Part shown: piece by piece, positions 60,576 to 64,000 of the stretch
Layout: each line of letters starts with the position of its first letter
Position numbering within the stretch: the stretch's first letter is position 1
Assembly (NCBI RefSeq): GCF_000328525.1
Contig: NC_019964.1
Coordinates: forward strand, 2,976,001 to 3,040,000
Direction of reading: 5' to 3'
DNA: 64,000 nt
From: Halovivax ruber XH-70
Lineage (GTDB): Archaea > Halobacteriota > Halobacteria > Halobacteriales > Natrialbaceae
Notes under the pieces: model-generated
Seen by the model: the letters and a program-made list of their open reading frames with translations, nothing else
What the model was told of the DNA's origin: nothing
Databases searched by the model: none
Made by a program: the position numbers and the translations under genes

Positions 60576-61454
60576 TCAATCTGGCAGTGATAGCGACCGA
60601 CTCACTTCGAACACTGCATCGAAGGTATCTGTTGCAACCGATACCGCACGACCAGAAGTGAGGATGCCAATTTCGAAGTTCGAAGAGAGGTTCGTCACCG
60701 TGAAGTTTGCACTGCCGAGATAGCAGTGGGTATCGTCGGTGACGACCATCTTTGCGTGCGTAGCGTACGCTTGATGACCGGCGTCGTCGAGGGCGAACAG
60801 TTCGGCGACATCGACTAATTCTCGCTCGTCCTTCGAGAGACTGTTGTTCATCGCTGAGAGCACGTCGTAGCGGTCTGTTCCTGGGCGGATTTCCCGAGTG
60901 AGTATCCGCGTCTCGACACCCCTCCGTGGCAGTGTCCGAAGTGTTTCGACTGTCGGGTGGTCCGGATCGAAGTACGGATTCGCGATCCTGACCACGTTCT
61001 CTGCGGTCAGTAACGCCGACCTCACGCGGGTGTCGAGGTTACCGACTGACGGAGGAAGGTCGACGTCGAGTTGTGGGGGAACCGTAGCCACCAGTTCTGT
61101 ATCGTCTGGCCGTTGATCGGAGTCCGCCTCGCTCTCTAGAGCGGTTCGGGCGACCACCTGTTCTTTTAGGACCGTTCGTGCCTCTTCGACGTCGACTTCG
61201 AAGGTCGCGTCAACGAACGGGGTCTCACGGCCCACCTTCTCCGCCGCGTCATTGAGTACCAATCCAACGAGTAATGCCTCTGCTTCGACAGCCCCGAGAG
61301 ATTGGTCAGCCGGTAGTTTCGCGTCGATATCCCCCCGCGTGATCGAGACTCGTCCAGAACCCAGTCGGTCGACAGCCGCGGCCAGTGTGCCGATACGGGC
61401 AGCCGAGTCGAACAGCGTTGCGATCGTGAACTCTTCTGAGGTCGGTGTTATCAC
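60576..61454 (-). CDS. drmC: DISARM protein DrmC, phospholipase D-like
   Basis: A 292-residue protein with a GTG start. A helical N-terminal part (residues 1-140) is followed by a PLD-fold domain with one HKD motif, YATHAKMVVTDDTHCYLGSANF (His-x-Lys then Asp and the GSANFT strand), and FEIGILTSG. This matches DrmC of DISARM systems. It starts 31 nt after the drmB stop on the same strand. DrmC is dispensable for protection in some studied DISARM systems; its substrate is not settled. Confidence 0.85.
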   Translation of the reverse strand: MITPTSEEFTIATLFDSAARIGTLAAAVDRLGSGRVSITRGDIDAKLPADQSLGAVEAEALLVGLVLNDAAEKVGRETPFVDATFEVDVEEARTVLKEQVVARTALESEADSDQRPDDTELVATVPPQLDVDLPPSVGNLDTRVRSALLTAENVVRIANPYFDPDHPTVETLRTLPRRGVETRILTREIRPGTDRYDVLSAMNNSLSKDERELVDVAELFALDDAGHQAYATHAKMVVTDDTHCYLGSANFTVTNLSSNFEIGILTSGRAVSVATDTFDAVFEVSRSLSLPD

Positions 61455-61485
61455 GGTGGTATCCTTCTTAACGACCGTTCAGGGA

Positions 61486-63372
61486 TTATAGTTCCCAGGA
61501 CGGATCGGTGTCCCCGGTGCCGATCAACACACCACGGTCTAGCGCCTGGTTGTAGTACTCACAGGTGAATTCTGCGACGTGCATACAAGCGTGACAGGCT
61601 GCCCCTCCTTCTGAGCTCCGGCAGGCCGGGTCGTATATACAATTCTCGGCGTACTTTTTCGTGTCACTCACCCACTCGTTGATCCGGGTCTTGAACAGGG
61701 TGAACATGCCGCCGAGCGCGAAGTGTTCCATACTCTCGGCGTAGAGGACGATCGCCGGAACGTTCGGGAGAATGAGTTCCGAGATGCTGTCGTTGTCGAG
61801 GCCACACTGTTCGCTAGCGGTACTCATTAGCGTATGGCTCGTGGAGTGAACGAGCTGGTATATCTCTTCGGTCAACCGGTCCTCAATAGGGGTGAACGGA
61901 TTCTGTGTCTCTCGCGGGTCGACGGTCTCCAAGAACCAACGTTTGAGATCCGTCTCATCTTCGAGATCTGGCGCCTCGGGTTCGATCAGTGACCCGTTCG
62001 CCAGGAGCCACTCGACGATTTTTTTCCGATCGAGTTGCAAAACAATGGCCTCCGAGGGAGACCGGTCACCATAAATCGAGACCGCATCGTCGTCGAACGG
62101 GTGGTCAAAGGCTTGGAGATCTGTTTCCGCTGCAGTCGGCGAATCACGCGTGTAGCCGTACAGAATGTTCAACAGCGGGAAGCTGTCCACAACCCAGGCG
62201 TCAGTGATCCCTAGATCGGCGAGGTTGTCCTTGTAGAACTTGGCTTGCGGGTGTTTCGCTACGAAGCTGTCGTCGTCGAGATAGTCGTCGATAGAGCTAG
62301 ATGTCGGATAGTCTTCGATGTCTTCTAGGTCCTCTTCATCACCGGCGTACCCGCCCGTACAACGCATGAAAGTAAACAGCTGATCTGCGACGAGCGTGTG
62401 CCACTCGCGGTCGTCCGGTGCCTCGATATCTTCACGGTTCAATCGTACGACCGTATTCCGCGTATAGCCGTCGCCAGGCGTGAGATCTTGAACCATATCC
62501 AAGACGACATCTCGGTTCCCCTCACCGAGTTTCTCGATATATTCCTCCAATTTGTCGGGCGACATCCCTGGAACCGATGCGACGGATTCCGGTGTAATAC
62601 CTTCCCTCCTGTAGTCGGGGTTACCGAGGTACCCCGCCATCAGCACTCGACACCAGTCTTCACCGTACGGGATATCACCGGTTTCAACGCCGACCATCGG
62701 CATCTCCGCGAACGCGTCTCGTTGCGGATAGTGGACCGTCCCAGCCTCTACCGGAGTTGGGAAGCCGATGTATTCACGACATTGGCTACACAATCCGCCG
62801 AGGTCCGACTCGTGATTACACCCTCTTCCACGGCACCGGAACGACCACGTACTCAGATCTTCGGGTGCTCCTCTGTTCAAACAGATGTGGTCGAAACCGT
62901 GCTGGTCACAGGGCTGTGGCTCGAGGTTTGTGACCGCACCGCAATCGTGTACCAGAACGAACTGGAGTTGCTGGAGTCGTCCTTCGCAGCCAGACCTGGG
63001 GCAACGCCCATCGGTTTCTCGGAGACTCGCTACCTTTTTTCGATAGGTCACGGCTTCACATTGCTTGCACACCACCGTACGAGGGAAGAACTCACCCTGG
63101 ACCTGCTGTACGCGCCGGAAGTCAACCTCAGTGTCTCGAAAGTTGTTCCAAGGCGACTGGTCGCTGTTTCGAAACGGCTCTATCTGGCCTGCGACTCGAT
63201 CTATGATACGATCGGTGTCAGCGACTTCTAGTGGTTCGGCCCGCCATCCTTCGACTTTCATCGTGATCCCACGGCGAGCGTAGCTAAAGATAGCTCCGGG
63301 TGCCATGGAGTTCATCGTCTGAGCGATACCTCGTTCCATCTCCGCTTGGTTATCTGAGCTCACGTCATTCAC
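61486..63372 (-). CDS. drmB: DISARM protein DrmB (DUF1998)
   Basis: A 628-residue protein with zinc-binding Cys clusters: VVCKQCEAVTYRKK with DGRCPRSGCEG, WSFRCRGRGCNHESDLGGLC with SQC, and a C-terminal DUF1998 set CIYDPACRSSEGGAACHACM with FTCEYYN. It starts at a GTG that overlaps the end of drmA by eight bases, showing translational coupling. DrmA-DrmB form the core complex that engages foreign DNA in DISARM. Confidence 0.9.
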   Translation of the reverse strand: MNDVSSDNQAEMERGIAQTMNSMAPGAIFSYARRGITMKVEGWRAEPLEVADTDRIIDRVAGQIEPFRNSDQSPWNNFRDTEVDFRRVQQVQGEFFPRTVVCKQCEAVTYRKKVASLRETDGRCPRSGCEGRLQQLQFVLVHDCGAVTNLEPQPCDQHGFDHICLNRGAPEDLSTWSFRCRGRGCNHESDLGGLCSQCREYIGFPTPVEAGTVHYPQRDAFAEMPMVGVETGDIPYGEDWCRVLMAGYLGNPDYRREGITPESVASVPGMSPDKLEEYIEKLGEGNRDVVLDMVQDLTPGDGYTRNTVVRLNREDIEAPDDREWHTLVADQLFTFMRCTGGYAGDEEDLEDIEDYPTSSSIDDYLDDDSFVAKHPQAKFYKDNLADLGITDAWVVDSFPLLNILYGYTRDSPTAAETDLQAFDHPFDDDAVSIYGDRSPSEAIVLQLDRKKIVEWLLANGSLIEPEAPDLEDETDLKRWFLETVDPRETQNPFTPIEDRLTEEIYQLVHSTSHTLMSTASEQCGLDNDSISELILPNVPAIVLYAESMEHFALGGMFTLFKTRINEWVSDTKKYAENCIYDPACRSSEGGAACHACMHVAEFTCEYYNQALDRGVLIGTGDTDPSWEL

Positions 63373-64000
63373 CTCCAGAGAACATATCTTTCAAGTCACT
63401 GGTCGCGAGACCGTGTGTGACCGGGATCTGTTCGTCGACATCGCGCAGGCTCCGCATCGGCCCCCGCAAGCCAGCGTCTTCGTCCTCCATCACGTTCCCG
63501 AGATACTTCTTGAGCCCTGCTTTCCGCGGGTCGTGGATCTCGGGCTCAGCGCTTAAGAGGTGGTTCCAGAGCTTTTCAAACTCCTTCTCGATGGCCTCGT
63601 AGTACAATCGCGCACCGATGTCACTGTCCGCGTCGTCGCCAGCGTGTTCAACGTCGTACGCTTCCAGGACGAACTGGAGCAATTCATCGTGTTCGATGAC
63701 ACCCTGGTCCAGAGCTTCCCGGAAGCCATCGAGGTTGTAAACTCTCCCCTCCTTGAACTCGTCTTCGTGGTAGTAGTCGTAGTATTGGATGAGTATCCCG
63801 AGGACGACGCCGGGAAGGGTACACTCGATCGCGAATTCCGCCCACCGTTCTAGCGGCGTCGCTTCGACTAGGAGGTCCTGGTACCGGTGGTAATGTTCGA
63901 ATCGGGAGTAGTGTGATCGGTCGCGTGCCTTGATCGAGTCAAACAAGACGAAGACCGACCCGGTACTCTCGCGACCGACCCGAGAGTACGCTTGTATGTA
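63365..64000 (-). CDS. drmA: DISARM helicase DrmA, C-terminal part (cut by window edge)
   Basis: The visible 211 residues begin within superfamily-2 helicase motif VI: YIQAYSRVGRESTGSVFVLF, with the arginine finger region Q-x3-R-x-G-R. They continue with a helical C-terminal domain (HYSRFEHYHRYQDLLVEATP to ATSDLKDMFSGGE). The gene order drmA-drmB-drmC and the overlap with drmB support DrmA rather than another SF2 helicase. The N-terminal part and any methylase gene lie beyond 64000. Confidence 0.85.
   Translation of the reverse strand, partial: YIQAYSRVGRESTGSVFVLFDSIKARDRSHYSRFEHYHRYQDLLVEATPLERWAEFAIECTLPGVVLGILIQYYDYYHEDEFKEGRVYNLDGFREALDQGVIEHDELLQFVLEAYDVEHAGDDADSDIGARLYYEAIEKEFEKLWNHLLSAEPEIHDPRKAGLKKYLGNVMEDEDAGLRGPMRSLRDVDEQIPVTHGLATSDLKDMFSGGE

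Noticed and set aside
1..64000. CRISPR array, rRNA operon or insertion sequence
   Set aside because: No regularly spaced direct repeats, rRNA-like stretches or transposase motifs were seen on reading through the window.

Overview
The window looks like a halophilic archaeon (class Halobacteria). It is strongly GC-rich, its proteins are acidic with Asp/Glu-rich linkers, promoters are archaeal TATA boxes often about 25-30 nt from the start codon (leaderless transcripts), Tat-type and archaeal lipoprotein signals occur, and family types are typical of haloarchaea (HalOD1, HTH-10 regulators, ba3 oxidase, tandem UspA proteins). I do not assign a genus. No rRNA, tRNA, CRISPR array or transposase was recognised.

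Layout. (1) 0-1.5 kb: two paralogous winged-helix regulators. (2) 1.5-6.1 kb: a sulfane-sulfur module. A PiT-type permease, two YeeE/YedE half-transporters and a rhodanese/persulfide-dioxygenase fusion run on the minus strand. TusA and a DsrE2-like protein diverge from them across a promoter region carrying three copies of CCACACA/TGTGTGG. (3) 6.2-8.1 kb: a HalOD1 protein, two decayed genes and a BofA-like membrane protein. (4) 8.3-30.5 kb: a carbon-storage, energy and stress region. It holds ADP-dependent sugar kinase, PEP synthase, nucleotidyltransferase, a TreT-like glycosyltransferase, six intact UspA-family genes, a cation P-type ATPase, DeoC, Hsp20, DUF2267, MgtC/DUF4010, VanZ-like, a CoA-disulfide-reductase-like flavoprotein and a class V aminotransferase, interleaved with several pseudogenes.

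(5) 30.5-46.3 kb: an anaerobic-respiration accessory region. NosD, NosF, NosY and NosL (no nosZ in the window) are followed by a Zn-ribbon HTH regulator, a second NosFY-like ABC pair and a Bat/NarO-like regulator. Then come a radical SAM/SPASM enzyme, a Tat-secreted two-repeat protein, a small CGCGG-motif protein (candidate RiPP precursor), a heme-copper-oxidase-subunit-I-like membrane protein, a CPxC protein, a DUF2249 protein and a small HTH regulator. (6) 46.4-54.6 kb: a ba3-type cytochrome oxidase operon with its copper machinery (FixI/CopA2-like Cu-ATPase, CcdA, TlpA-like thioredoxin, Sco). (7) 54.8-57.4 kb: a YfcE-like phosphoesterase, an HtrA-type protease, a second BofA-like protein and a truncated RelE-like toxin.

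(8) 57.4-64 kb: a visibly more AT-rich island. It starts with hairpin-rich DNA and a small zinc-finger protein, then carries on the minus strand the DISARM anti-phage core (drmA cut by the window end, drmB, drmC). Immediately downstream in the same direction is a pentapeptide-repeat protein that ends in a K+-channel-like pore. This protein, the hairpin-rich candidate RNA and the CGCGG/radical-SAM cluster are the least explained parts of the window.
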